A stretch of 64,000 nt of DNA from Lineus longissimus (lineage: Eukaryota; Nemertea; Pilidiophora; Heteronemertea; Lineidae), in the NCBI RefSeq assembly GCF_910592395.1, contig NC_088311.1:21484646-21548645 (forward strand), in the 5' to 3' direction. The notes beneath the pieces were generated by a model. That model did not search any database. It was not told the DNA's origin and saw only the letters and a program-made list of their open reading frames with translations. Each line of letters begins with the position of its first letter. Position 1 is the first letter of the stretch. This document shows positions 8,677 through 21,500 of this stretch, piece by piece. Position numbers and translations under genes: made by a program.

Positions 8677-9735
8677 GGGTCTGTTTTGGGACCCTTGTTG
8701 TTCCTTATTTACATTCTTCCACTTGGTGACATTCTGAAGGGCTGCTCCATTAGTCGCCACGGCTACGCCGACGACATCCAAGCGTACAGGCACTCGTGTG
8801 TCTTAGGACGGTTATTCAATGTGCAGAACTTGAGCAAAAGCTGAGCAGCAATCAGGACTGGCTAACTGTGAACAAGTTGAAGGCTAACCCCGACAAGACG
8901 GAATTTATGTTGTTCTGCCACCAACGGGCATTACAGTCAATCGTGCTGCCAACTCTCACCAATGCTGGGTCTGTTGTTCATGTATCAAAAGTTCCTGTTC
9001 GAAATCTAGGGGTTCTGTTCGATTCGAATCTGTCGATGGATCCTCATGTGTCAAGCGTCGTGCGCGCGGCTTCTTACCATCTGAGGAATATTGGTCTGGT
9101 CAGGAGACAGCTTACTACTGAAGCAACAAAGAGCCTGGCACAATCCCTTGTCCTGTCCAGGCTAGACTATTGTAACAGCAGTCTGGCCGAAATTTCCGAG
9201 AAATCACTACATAAGTTGCAGCTTGTGCAAAACCGTGCAGCGCGTCTTATCACCAGGACCCCGCGGCGATCCCACATTACTCCGGTGCTAGCCAAGTTAC
9301 ACTGGCTGCCTGTGCGCGAGCGTATAATTTTCAAACTACTCCTCCTGACCTTCAAAGCATACCACCGGCTTGCACCAATTTACCTGAACGATCTCATCCA
9401 ACATTACGTGCCTCCTCGTTACCTTCGCTCTGAATCTCAGGACCTTCTCACTTGCAGGAAATATAGATTGAAAACATTTGGAGGTCGAGCATTCGCCACC
9501 TTAGCACCTCAACTGTGGAACTCTTTTTCCCCCACCCTGAGAGCTACATAATAATAATAATAATAATGATGCGTCTTATATAGCGCAGTATCCAGGCCGT
9601 TTGCCCGCTCAAAGCGCTTTACATTATTACCCCGGTCTCTCCTGAAACCTTTCAGTAGAACTCAGAAAGGCTGTCTCAACCTTTCGCAAAGAACTCAAGA
9701 CCCTTCTTTTCAATAGAGCTCACCAGCGCCGGTGA
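8677..9735 (+). pseudogene. Non-LTR retrotransposon reverse transcriptase, C-terminal half, broken
   Basis: Translation starts at the conserved [20 protein letters not shown] and reaches [10 protein letters not shown], the catalytic YADD block of reverse transcriptase. A frameshift near 8800 leads into [20 protein letters not shown], then thumb-region blocks (KTEFMLF, VRNLGVLFDSNLSM, SRLDYCNSSL, QNRAARLITR, LHWLPVRERI, LWNSFSPTLRA). A stop at 9549-9551 lies where a ~90-bp repeat is inserted. The frame resumes with STFRKELKTLLFNRAHQRR and a stop at 9733-9735. A GCGCTTTACAAATAAC tail with TTATTATAA repeats follows. The layout is typical of CR1/L2/Jockey-like elements; the endonuclease and N-terminal RT are absent. 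Dead copy. Confidence 0.85.
9548..9645 (+). repeat. Short repeat inserted into the reverse transcriptase fragment
   Basis: It comprises (ATA)n-like sequence, GATGCGTCTTATATAGCGCA and GCTCAAAGCGCTTTACATTA. It interrupts the reverse transcriptase frame between SFSPTLRA and the resumed C-terminal tail, so it inserted after the retrotransposon. The exact right boundary is uncertain. Confidence 0.5.
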
Positions 9736-9835
9736 ACATTTGTTTCAAGTGATACAGGCGCTTTACAAATAACAATTTATTATTATAATTTATTATAATA
9801 AGGAATAAGGAATAAGTGGCCAACTTCAGGCTGGT

Positions 9836-10654
9836 ATAGATTCCGACTCAGTTTGGGATCTTTTGGGGTTGATTGAAGGGGTAGGGGTTGCAGGAAAGGT
9901 CATTTTGGTTTGTTCATTTCCATTTTGAACCAAAAAATTGAATACATTACAGTGTGTTTCAAAACAATGGAGTTGAAGATAGCTTTTCGGCATTTTGTCA
10001 CATCAATGGTGCTCGTTGGGTGGTTGTGTTTTTTGTGCGCTTTTAATGACTATTTTTTTATCCGATTTGGAGTACAATTGATACATGAGGAGTAACTTGA
10101 GAGTAAGTAGCTCAGTATAGAATAGTTTTTGGAATTTTTGCATGCACTGTCTGCCTGTTGAAGTCGCTCAAATTTCACCATTCGAATCAAGTCGACGAAC
10201 CTTCAATATTTAATACCATTCTCTGATACGTCATAGATATCAACTCCCTGTGGTTGTGTAAAATCCCCTTAAGTGCAGACACATGCTGAAGCCACACGTT
10301 ATTTCTTATGGTATAATATGCGGCGCCAATGCCAAGCCCATTAACTAGGTTTTGAACCAACCCAGAATGTTAGCCAATCAGTTGTCATTTGACACCCAAC
10401 ATGGACATTGACCAATCAAAATCAGGGTTTTGCAAAGTCTAGGCACCTCAAATCAATATGGTGGACAAGGAATAAATTTTTGCAAATTTTCTGACAATAT
10501 CCTGGCAAAAGTGTCTAAAATGCACATTGACATGTATGGGTTGGTGACTTGGTCTTAGAATTGATGAAAGGATAGAGGGAGTTTGCTGTGCTACATCCCT
10601 GGATGCTCGGTCTTCATCCAGATGGGTCACAACACCACAAGCACAATCAACAAC
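9836..10654. other. No supported gene
   Basis: AT-rich unique-looking sequence. I see short open frames only, without splice support or recognisable motifs. Confidence 0.5.
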
Positions 10655-10800
10655 CGTCGACACTCATCACTAGACACACTGACACCGACAGTGACACTGT
10701 GCTGTCATCTGTCACTGTCAGTGTCGAAGTGTCATGTCAGTGTGTCTGTCCATCACTGACACTGTCGTCATTGACAACACTACACTGTCAACAGGCCTCG
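10655..10800. repeat. Low-complexity TGACACT / AGTGTCA cluster
   Basis: The stretch is dominated by overlapping GACACTG, AGTGTCA and TGACAGT words on both strands, for example TGACACCGACAGTGACACTG and CACTGTCAGTGTCGAAGTGT. It lies about 0.35-0.5 kb before the start codon of the VWA/Cache gene and may fall in its promoter or first UTR exon. A regulatory role is inference only. Confidence 0.4.
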
Positions 10801-11009
10801 AACACTAGGCTTAGGCCTTCTGTCATCTGACATGTTCTGAGTGCGCATTTGATTTGTTTTGGCGCTGATTCTTCGAAAAGGCCTTTGCAAGTATGTTAGT
10901 GTGACTGTGTTTGTAGGCCAATGCCAGGGTACTGCCTAAACTGAAATATTGGCGAATTGTTACACTTGAAAGGTGATTGATTGGGGTTATCTTTTTCTTT
11001 ATTTTCAGA

Positions 11010-11145
11010 GACCAAGTAGCCTAGTCTAAGTCATCTGCTTCCTTCACCTTGAGGTTATCTGCCTCCTCCACCGCTGTAACTATTCCAACATGCATGTACA
11101 CACATGTAATGGACTGAGTAAAAACATCCACTACCAGGATTCACT
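11010..11145 (+). other. Probable 5' UTR part of the VWA/Cache gene
   Basis: A strong pyrimidine tract and acceptor (TTTTTCTTTATTTTCAG) end just before 11010. A candidate donor GTATGT lies at 10891. No ATG in a good frame precedes 11146. This suggests an upstream noncoding exon ending near 10890 spliced to an exon that carries the start codon. Transcript evidence is needed. Confidence 0.4.
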
Positions 11146-12472
11146 ATGATCATTTCAGTGAAAAAGACTTTGTTGATCTTTTTGTTAGCGATCTTTTGTG
11201 TACAGTTGACATTTTCTAGCTCAAACTATCGCAAGGACCCCCAGGATGGCACATTACTTGGAGATGTGCAGAACTGGGCAGCACTGATACAGAACTATAT
11301 ACTCCAGGTTAGTTTGTTTACCAGTTTAGTGCCAGTTCTTTGCTGGAAATCCCTCTTAGTTTTACATATCCGATGAGGAAGTGACTTTTGATAAATTGTG
11401 GATGGCCAGCGACTGTCAGGTGCCTTTTTATCATGTTCATGTGAAAATTGTGACAACAACACCAACGGCAGAAGACTTCCTGTCATTGAGCGTAAATTTC
11501 AAAAGACCTTTCACGACGTCGTGCTGGTTCGCCATCATCATTTCATTCCATTGGTTGTTTTTCAAGTGTGAAAACATACGTCTGTTGGAGCACTGAAATC
11601 TTATTTACAGGCTGCACCTCCTGGTAAATTATTTGATGGTCTACTATTACTACTTTAAATGACCAGGCAACATGACACTTCTCAGTCTACTGAAAAGAAT
11701 CAGAATATCCTTCATGTTCTTCTTCCCTGAATGTTCTTTTTCTTTCACTGAGCTCTATAGTTGGGTTTTAATCATCTGTATTATTTCAGCTTGCCAATGA
11801 TGGTATTCGGCGCGAATACACCCAGTCCCTGTTTGATCAAGCAAACTACACGTTCCAGAAGAAAGATGGGACCGAACCTGTCGATGCCGTTAAGGAGACT
11901 CTGGGCGATTACTTCAGCAGAAAGAAGAGGGCAGCACAGGTGGGGTCACAACAACAAGGAAGGGATTTTGCCAATTAATGAAAAATTCTTTGTCTACCTA
12001 TTTTCCAACCCTTTTCGTATCTGGTGAAGCACAGTTGGTGCTGACAGTTAGTGGCTTGTCCAAGGATCAAAATAGAGTTGATCATGAAAAAGGTGTCATC
12101 TTCTTTATTTTCCTGTTATATCGATCAACACAGCTTCCTTTTCAATTGTTTGAAGTCATCTGAACCATCTTCCAAGTCTTCCACTTCTTTGGTAACTGGC
12201 CATAATGACTGTAGATATTTTTCAGTTGATAGCGGACAAGGTGGTGGAACTCTATGAAGAACAGGTCGCCACTAACTGGTCGTCTATGAAGGCACCCCAG
12301 GACATCCATGCTCTACCGATGAATGTCTACAGAGATTCAGACATTCCCAGCCGATTTCCTGATGATCTCCTTTTCAGCCCGTAAGTTCCAGTGATAGATA
12401 GGTATAGATTCTTTAATGAGGGATCAGACTTTTTGGCTCACCGTAAGGGGAGTCTATACGATAGCGCTGTGT

Positions 12473-12512
<40 letters not shown>

Positions 12513-15500
12513 ATCCTAACAGTGGCACGTTTCTTAACTGCTAGGGCTATGAACTTGAAACTTTGTACACAGAATGCCCTAGGTCAGCTGACCTCTGACA
12601 CTGATTTTCGGTCCGATCTGATTCTCTGTTTGGCCACCAGGGGGCCAAATGTCGATATCTAAAAAGTGTGATATTGGTCGTCGCGAGAGCAGACCCTTAT
12701 TGTCAGGTTCTGTCATTATGTTTGTGGCAGCATGTGCCTAGCAACCATGCCTAGCAACGGGCATTTTACACTAAAAAATATCTTTAAAATCATTTTTTTT
12801 AAAATTTGGTTCCGAGGAATTGTTTGCAGTACATTCAGCCTCTTTGTCACCAATTTTGAGACAAATCGGAGTAAAAGTGTAGACGCTGAATCGATTTGTT
12901 TCAGGTCCGTTTAGCTAAATGGCGAGATTGACTATGAATGAAGATAGTTTTAGCCCTAGGATGCTCGGCAGTTGTTGAATTGAAATGCGAATTGCGTTGC
13001 CAGTATTTGTCCTATCGTAATAAAACTTAAGTTTTCATTAAAGTTCGTTATCTTGTTCATTAAGTCCTTCGTCTCATGTAAAATGCGAAATGAATAAAAT
13101 TATTAATTTTGAGCTCAAAATTGATGAGCGTGTATACGTAGCATGCAGGAATGTTGTGCTGGCCAGCGAGCAGTATGGTGAGTTTCTTCACAAAGCTACG
13201 TGTCTTTATCGATGATGTATGAAGAAACTACGAAGACCCAATGTAAGCAGTAATCTAATCTGTAATACTCTCAAATTTCAACGAAATCAATCAAGTATTT
13301 GCCGAGAAATTAGAAATTACGCACAACTTTACAGGATCGCGTCAGCCATAATAATGACATTAATGTACATGCAAATGAGGACTGTCACTTGCTCGTCAAT
13401 ACCGAGCAGCTAATCACATGGGCATAATTATGATAATAAGGTACAGCGGTGGAAAAATTCAAATTCAAATTCAAATTCTTTATTACTCTAAAACGCTAAA
13501 TAGTCTGGTTCTCTGACCTCGATCTCCGGGCTTTTGGCAGGGTTTAGGAACGGGTCAGGTAACAACAACCGTCTACAAATAACACGGCAGAAAAGAGGAG
13601 TGTTATTTTTAGATTCAGCCATTGTTGTAATTTCCCGAGCCAATTATCGTTTTACGGTCGAATTGAGCGCTGTATCTGTCCTAGGATTATGCACTATTAT
13701 TGAACACATCATTCTACACTGTAGAAATACCGGAATTACTCTTAAAATGCGCGATTACGGTTATTTTATGTTTCAGACAAAGGGGTTTCCCCATATAATG
13801 ACGTCACTTTTAGCGATATTGTCATTTTCGCAAAAGTACGATTTGGGACGCTAAACTTGTTCTATTTATAGATTTTTGTTATTGCCTGACCTACGACAGC
13901 GAGAGTGAGGTCAGGAGCCCAGACTATAAAACGCCCACTAGGGGCCAACGGTTACATAAAATAATTACAAAATATACAATATAAAGTTACAGGGTATACA
14001 AAATAAGATCACAAATATTTAAAGACAAAAACATAATAATGGAAATCAGGACAATATAGAGTTACGCAGTTTAAAGAACTCGTTGATAATCGCAGCAGAG
14101 GGAGGTGAAGGATTTTTCAGAAAAATTGTAGTCAGATCCGACAGAGACAGAAAATGGAGATCACTTCTATTACAACTGCAATGAGTTTTGCTGTTTTGAC
14201 GCATATTTAGGGCACACCGCAAGGAAGTGAAAATCATCCTCAACCTCCCCTGACTTGCAAACCTCACACTTTCTTAGACTACAGTGTCTCCCAGTTTTGA
14301 TTCTTAGACAATGGGCTTCCAGCATTAATTTTGTGATACAAGCCCTGTGTTTCACTGATTTAATATCATTTAAATATGTTTGAAGTTCAAATGAAAACAT
14401 AAGATTACTATACATCGAGTTTTTTATTTGTTGCGATTTCACCAAAAATTTCATGTTGACAAATATCTCTAATCGTTTACTGGGCATTAGAGTATAATAT
14501 TTTCCAATTATCCACATTAATATTCATTTGATCAAGCCATAGGTACCCCAACCCGGAGGAATTAAGAACAACATTTCCAAACTTTGGGGACGTTCTGGCA
14601 TCAACGCGACGACCCATATTCGCCTATAGGCTTGTCTCGCTTATTAGTGACTTGTTTTCGATAAAACTTTTGTTGTAGGTACTCATAGCAAATATACATT
14701 TTATATTATACGGGTTTTTAATTTGACCTTGTTTTCAAGGTCACAGAGGTCATATGGCGTAAATTGGCCATTAGAGTGTAAACTATGGCACGTTTCTTAA
14801 CCACTAAAGCTATGAACTTGAAACTTGGTACATATAACCCCCTATATCACATAGCCTCTGGTGCTGAATTTTGGTTTGATCTGATTCTCCACTTTGCCAC
14901 CAGGGGGCCAAAAGTGGATATCTAAAAAGTGTGATATCTCGCTTATAAGTGACTTGTTTTCGATAAAATTTTTATGGTAGGTACTCTTAGGAAGAATACA
15001 TCACATATCGTACGGGTTTTCAATTTGACCTACTTTTCAAGGTCACAGAGGTCATATGGCGTAAATTGGCCGTTAGAGTGTAAACTATGGCACGTTTCTT
15101 AACCACTAAAGCTATGAACTTGAAACTTGGTACATATAACCCCCTATATCACATAGCCTCTGGTGCTGAATTTCAGTTTGATCTGATTCTCAACTTTGCC
15201 ACCAGGGGGCCAAAAGTGGATATCTAAAAAGTGTGATATCTCGCTTATAAGTGACTTGTTTTCGATAAAATTTTTATGGTAGGTACTCTTAGGAAGAATA
15301 CATCACATGTCTTACGGGTTTTTTTAATTTGACCTACTTTTCAAGGTCACAGAGGTCATATGGCGTAAATTGGCCGTTAGAGTGTAAACTATGGCACGTT
15401 TCTTAACCAGTAAAGCTATGAACTTGAAACTTGGTGCATATAACCCCCTACATCAGATAACCTTTGATGCCGAATTTTGGCCTGATCTGATTCTTTATTC

Positions 15501-18500
15501 GGCCACCAGGGGGCCATAATGGAAAAAGGAAGAAGTGCAATATCTTGCTTATTTGAGTGAATTGTTTTCGATAAAATTTTTATGGCAGGGACTTCTAGCA
15601 AGGATACACCACATGTCCTACGATTTTTGGATTTGACCTCCTTTTCTAGGTCACAGAGGTCAAATGGCGTAAATTGGCCATTAGAGTGTAACTATGGCAC
15701 GTTTCTTAACTGCTGAAGCTATGAACTTGAAAGTTGGTACATGTAACCCCCTACATCAGATAATCTCTGACACCGAATTTTGGCCTGATCTGATTCTTGA
15801 TTTGGCCACCAGGGAGTCAAAACTGAAAAAGTAGGACATGCAATATCTCTCTTATTAATGACTTTTTTTCGATGAATTTTTTATTGCAGGGACTCTTATA
15901 CACGATATTGATCTTGTTGATGTCATAGACAATTATTGGTTGGATCATAAACTTATATATACTGCCCTGTCTTATTACTTGACATCAATACACATCTAAA
16001 AAAAGTCTTCATGCCTGATTGTGTTCACCATATTCACCTCTAAACTAAGCATGATCCTGCCTTCTAAAAGATGTATACGGTGAGCACAATGGCCCCTGGC
16101 CGTTTCATTTAGATGCTTCCCATGTGAACATCATAACAACAGCGCCAGCAACTGCAGATGTGAATGACATCACATGACGTCATGTGGGACGAAGCTAACC
16201 GAGGACAATCCTATATCAAAGCTACATGTTCATGTAATTTCTGATTTCAGATATTTTAAACAAAACGTCAGCATGAACTCCTCCATTGTAAAGATTTCTG
16301 ATGAAGTCCCACGGTCGGATAGGGAAGTGATCAGATCTGTCATGTTCACACACGGATTGGAGAAAATTTTCAGAAAAAATGCAGGGGATGATCCTTACCT
16401 TAGGTGGGTGTTGAATCTTGAGCAAGCAGGTTAACAAAGATATCGTCGATCTCACTACTCGTAGAGCTACGTCTCGTGGGTTTAGAGGAACATTCAAACA
16501 CCTTTCGCCTTTTCTTCAAAATGGCAATATCGATTTGAAAAAGAGCTCATGGTGCTCATTATGCTCTTGGAACATGGGCCCCTTGCTGGAAAATACGTTG
16601 AGGCTTTGAACAATAGGTTGTGAACGCAAGACAATGACTTCAGAGCCATCTTGCATCTTCGCCCATGACGACCTCATGACCTAATGTTGAGGGCAATTGT
16701 CGGACTTTTTCCGCAATCTAGACCATTGGAGCTATCAAGTTGATTCCTTTTTCCAGATGGCAATACTTTGGTTCAAGCACTGGTGTAATAAGGATGTTTC
16801 CAGGAAGAGAATGGGACACCAACTTTGCTGGTTTCTACAATGACTACGACCCCAGGACTAGACCTTGGTATATTGCAGCCACAAGCGGACCTAAGGATGT
16901 CGTTATCATTCTAGATTGCAGGTATGACTCTGGTCCCTGAATATGTATTTTCCAAAGCAAGTTTCGTACCTATTACAGTACCTGGGGAGCAACCCAGCTG
17001 AAAGGTCCTACCTAAACTCCTCCAAATTTCATTGTTTTGTAAGGAGGAGTAATGTCACTCTAAGGCATTTCTCTCTATACCCTAGGCTCTATCGCCTGGT
17101 GTTCCTCATTAAAATCAAAGGCCAATATTGGCCCAGTGTTGACAAAAGCAGTCGAGTAGTGAAGTCACAGCTGTTTTCTTGTCTTTCAGCTTGTCTATGG
17201 ATGGAGAGAAGTTTACCATGGCTAAAGCAGTTGCCAAGACCGTTATCAATACGTTAACAAAGCAGGATTATTTAAATGTCGTTAGTGCTCGTGCCAGCCA
17301 TTGGGATGAAGTAGGAAAGTAAGTGACTTTTTTAAAGAATATGGTAATGACATGAGTAGACTATATATTTACATTTGTAGTTGTTTTTACTGTGGATATA
17401 GAAATGTCAAAACACAAAATTAAAGGTGTGCCAAAGTTGTAATTTCCTGGTTCACAGTGAAAGATTTTCGGGGATAAATACTAATACAGCAGGTTGTTCT
17501 TCTGCAACTTATGTACTGTTTTTACTAAACGATCAAATTTATCAGATGCATTGATTGCAAAACTGACTTTGATAGTGTGATTGTGATTGTGATCCCTTCA
17601 TTGGTGTGATTAGCGATGAATTTTTGGTACATGGTAGTTAACTTTGAACTCTGAGATTGTTCCCTATTTGCCATTGCAGGTGGCACTATCACGCGACTGA
17701 GGTGCTGAGCTGTAAACCTGATAAGATGGTCCCCGCTACTGTAGCTCACAGGAAAGATCTCATTGAAAAGATTTACTCTCTTAAGGCTGGAGGCACTAGC
17801 GAACTAGAGTAAGTGTAATACCTCTTTCTTGTTCAGGTTTTCATCTTGGGCAGTTGCATGTGCTACCAATGATTTCCAATTGATTCAAACTTGGATCTGG
17901 GTTTTGAAAGTTTTGACTCCACAACATATTTACCTCAACCTGGCATTGACACTGCTAGCAGAAATTTCACGGTTGACCTGATCATCCATTCAGTTAATCT
18001 AAAAATACCGTTCAAGTTGTGATTTTCATTACTTACAGGAAAGGCTTCGAGATGGCCTTCACCCTCCTACAGAGCAAGTCACGAACGGGTTGCCAATCCA
18101 TGATAATATTTGTGACAGACGGCAAGGATACAGATGGTGAGAACGTCAGGTGTGGTCCCGGGTACTACACCAGGAGTGGCTACGTGCCAGGACCAATCTG
18201 TAAATACAACTGGACGCAGGTCTGGGATATCGTCAAGACCAAACAGGAGCACACTGAACCAAAGGTAAATACACATTTCAGAAAAAAAGAGGATTTTCAT
18301 TTGCCTGTGAAGGAAATTTTGGGTGTATGAACTCTTCTTAGGGAGTTCAGATTTTTATCTACGAATAAGAATGCTGTGACTTTTTCACTCCTCTAGATCT
18401 AATTGACGTCATCGAGTGGATTGACTTTTTGCATTTTTGTTACTGGGCAATGAAACTCTGAAGTAAAATGTGACCAATGAAATAAAACTCTCATTTGTTC

Positions 18501-21500
18501 TTTTCAGGCCCGTATCTTTAGCTACCTTACCAAAGACGAGGGTGAAGCCTTTCCTGGCCGACTGGCCTGCAACAACAGAGGCTACCTGGAGAAGCTCATG
18601 AATGGTGAAAATCTCATCTCGAAGATGCATCAGTATTTTGAATTTCTGGCCAAGAGTTCCAAGAACTCGGAAGGACTTTGGACGTCGCCGTATATCGATG
18701 CTTGGGGACTTGGCCTGATGGTGACGCATGCTGTGCCTGCAATTACCAAGAATGGCAAGTATGTACAACCATAAATTTCTCACAACAATGGTTTCTGTGC
18801 AAAGAATAATGATAATGCCAGTACACTGTGTTTTGTCTTTTCTGGCTTCATGTACTTTTGCTTGGTGGGACTGTCCATCTCTGAATGCTGAAGTCTTAAT
18901 CATTTAATGCTCTTCTTGATAAATTTCTCTTTTAACAAAATGTCTTTTCTTTGGTAGGACGATAGGTGTCGCTGGTATCGATGCCACTTTAGATGAAATT
19001 GAGAACTTCTTGACGAAACATCAGTGGGGCTCCGTCACATCATTCCTTCTCAACAATCAAGGCCAGACTATATTTCATCCATTACTCACACAAAGCACAG
19101 GGGTAAGTCGGGAGACGAACCATTTTTCTCAAAATTGGAGATACATCTCGTTTTTGGATGAAACTCTTCATGTGTTTCTCTGCCTTCAGCTGAAAGATGA
19201 CCCAATCTTCATCCCGATACACCAACTAGAACAAGACAAAGAGGGCAACCCGCAGGAATTTAGTAAAGTGAAGGATGATATGATCAAGGGGATACCGGGC
19301 CTCAAAAAGATAAAGAATGCCAGGAGGGGCATTCAGAAGGTGAGAATGGAATGGATATCATATCAAGATCGCACACTTTTTCAAGTCTTGTTCACGATTC
19401 CTATTATCCCTTCCTAACAGTTCCCTGTCCAGTGACAGTCCATTTAGATGTTGTATTTGTCACTTTCTCTCCTCCTAAAATATGATAAGTTGTTATTTTC
19501 AAAGCTCTTCTACTAAATCCTCTTAATGTCCGTGTATCTATTTCAATTTTGTGCTATGTTGTCGGAAAAACATGGATGTTGTCCCCTCTTTCTGCCCTGA
19601 CCTTCCATGTTGAGTTATGCTGGGGGTAGGCCTAGTGGCTCTTCCTGTGGTTTTAGCCACTGGAACAGATGGAATGAAATTCTCTTATACTGTGATGAAT
19701 GTTTATGCAGATTGAACATTACAGGAATTCGAGTCTCTTGAATTTTCGGGATCGACAATACAGTATCTCACTAATGATATCTATATTGATATTCAGTTTC
19801 AGGTACATTATTCAGATAAACTTAAGCTGAAATAGGTTAGATTGAGCTCCAAACAAATTTTATCTGTTTTCTGTATTTATTGATGATTGAGCTCTAAACC
19901 AATGTTATTTGTCTTTTGTATCAAAATAAAAATAAGTGTTTTGTTAGTCATAGATAATAATTTTTACTGGATTGCAACTTTTAAATTGTGGGGGTTAACA
20001 AATACAAAAGGGTTTAGTGCCAGAGGTGTTTGGTATAAATGGAGAGGGGTCTGGAATTGCCGTCTTTTTGTGTTGAAAATTGATATAGTGTTATTTGGCT
20101 TAAAAATATAATGTTATGTGTTCAGTGTCCGACCTCTTTCATGTTTCTTAATGTTTTATTGTTTCAGCCTACTGTAAGACATCTTTCTTAATCTTTTCCA
20201 ACTTTCTTTCTCGGTATTGGTGGTTTAAATTGATTTCAACCACACAACAGAACATTTCCACAGATAATACCAAGCTAAATAACATAGTCCCAAAAGACAG
20301 AATTCCTCTGTAGGAGTGCAGCACCTGACTGGGCCAAGCAGCTTGACAAGCATGACTTCACACACCCACACTTAAGACGGCTATCCATCGGTATCAGTTG
20401 GGTCGTGTGGTAACAGTGCTATTGACCACTCAAATGATGTATTCAATCACATCGACATAGCTATCTTGAAATGCGGGTACGTGGTATCATGTCTTCAGAC
20501 ACTGTCAGGTACTGCGCTCTAACAGAGAAACACACTCCATTCAAGCTTTCTCTCATTCTATTAGTATATTTTTCAACACCAGAAAATGTCACCCCGTTCG
20601 TCTCAAAAATTTAATGCTTGCTCTATTGTTAACACGATGAGCATAAACAACAAATACTGGTTGAGGGAAATTTGCATCTTGTTTTTATCAAGATTTTGTC
20701 ACCTTGTTATGTCAAATCATGATCATGCTTCATGTGGGTGGTGTTGTTCATTTGTGAGTAATGAAATTATTCAGATTTGCCGCCAATTCTAGCAACAGTA
20801 CTTTTTCAATACTTTGGTAAATAAAAACATTTTCGATGAAGTCTGCCATATTGGATGAGTCGGGGTGTGCTTAAACCAGTTTGAAGACAGATTTTCTAAT
20901 GATTGCAGTTGTTGATAGCAAACTTTTCTCAGGAGACACAATGTAAATAACTACTGGTACTAAAAACTGCCCAATTTTGCCCAGATGTGAAAATTTGGCA
21001 GTTGATACATTTTTGTAGTATGCTGCTTGGTTTTCCTTTCAGAATGTTTAATTTTCTCAAAATGTTTCTCTCGTTGTTGCTAGGGCGATTACCGTGCCGG
21101 AGTAAAGTATATCAACCTGCCCCTCGAGTACTACTACGCGTCTCTCAACGACTCGGAATACTCGTTCGCGTTTAAACTTGCGGCTACTGACAAGGTCTGT
21201 ATGGAGTCACAATTTCCGGAAACATTGTACTCATACCACGTATAGATCCATACTTGCTAATACCTATACATGCTCTATTCAAACCAAGTTGATGATTTTG
21301 AGATTTGAATTCAAATTCATTATTGGTTCTGTCATAGATATTTCTTTAAATTCTCTTGATTCTGTCCCCTTGCTTTATATTGGTAATGTACCATCAACTA
21401 TTCGCGTGTATTGATTTCTCTATTAGAATCTATCACTTAAGGTCGGATTGGCAAGAGCCAAATATGGATTGATTTTCGTTTAAAATTTGATCAGAACATC

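Larger units (their letters stand above)
8478..9835. mobile_element. Inverted-repeat-bounded unit carrying a reverse transcriptase fragment
   Basis: CTGGCTGAAGTTGG followed by TTATT/CCTTATTCC units (8478-8517) is mirrored on the right by GGAATAAGGAATAAG followed by CCAACTTCAGGCTGG (about 9800-9835). GGAATAAG motifs recur internally (8640-8676), immediately before the reverse transcriptase fragment. Either a TIR element has taken up a retrotransposon piece, or the piece landed inside such an element. Confidence 0.5.

Noticed and set aside
11381-11596. 71-codon frame as an additional exon between exons 1 and 2
   Set aside because: Exons 1 and 2 already join in phase 0; I see no usable acceptor/donor pair around it, and a related sequence in intron 3 suggests a repeat.
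13534-13854. 106-codon open frame on the plus strand in intron 3
   Set aside because: No recognisable protein blocks; it lies within AT-rich intronic sequence overlapping retrotransposon remains, with no supporting splice sites.
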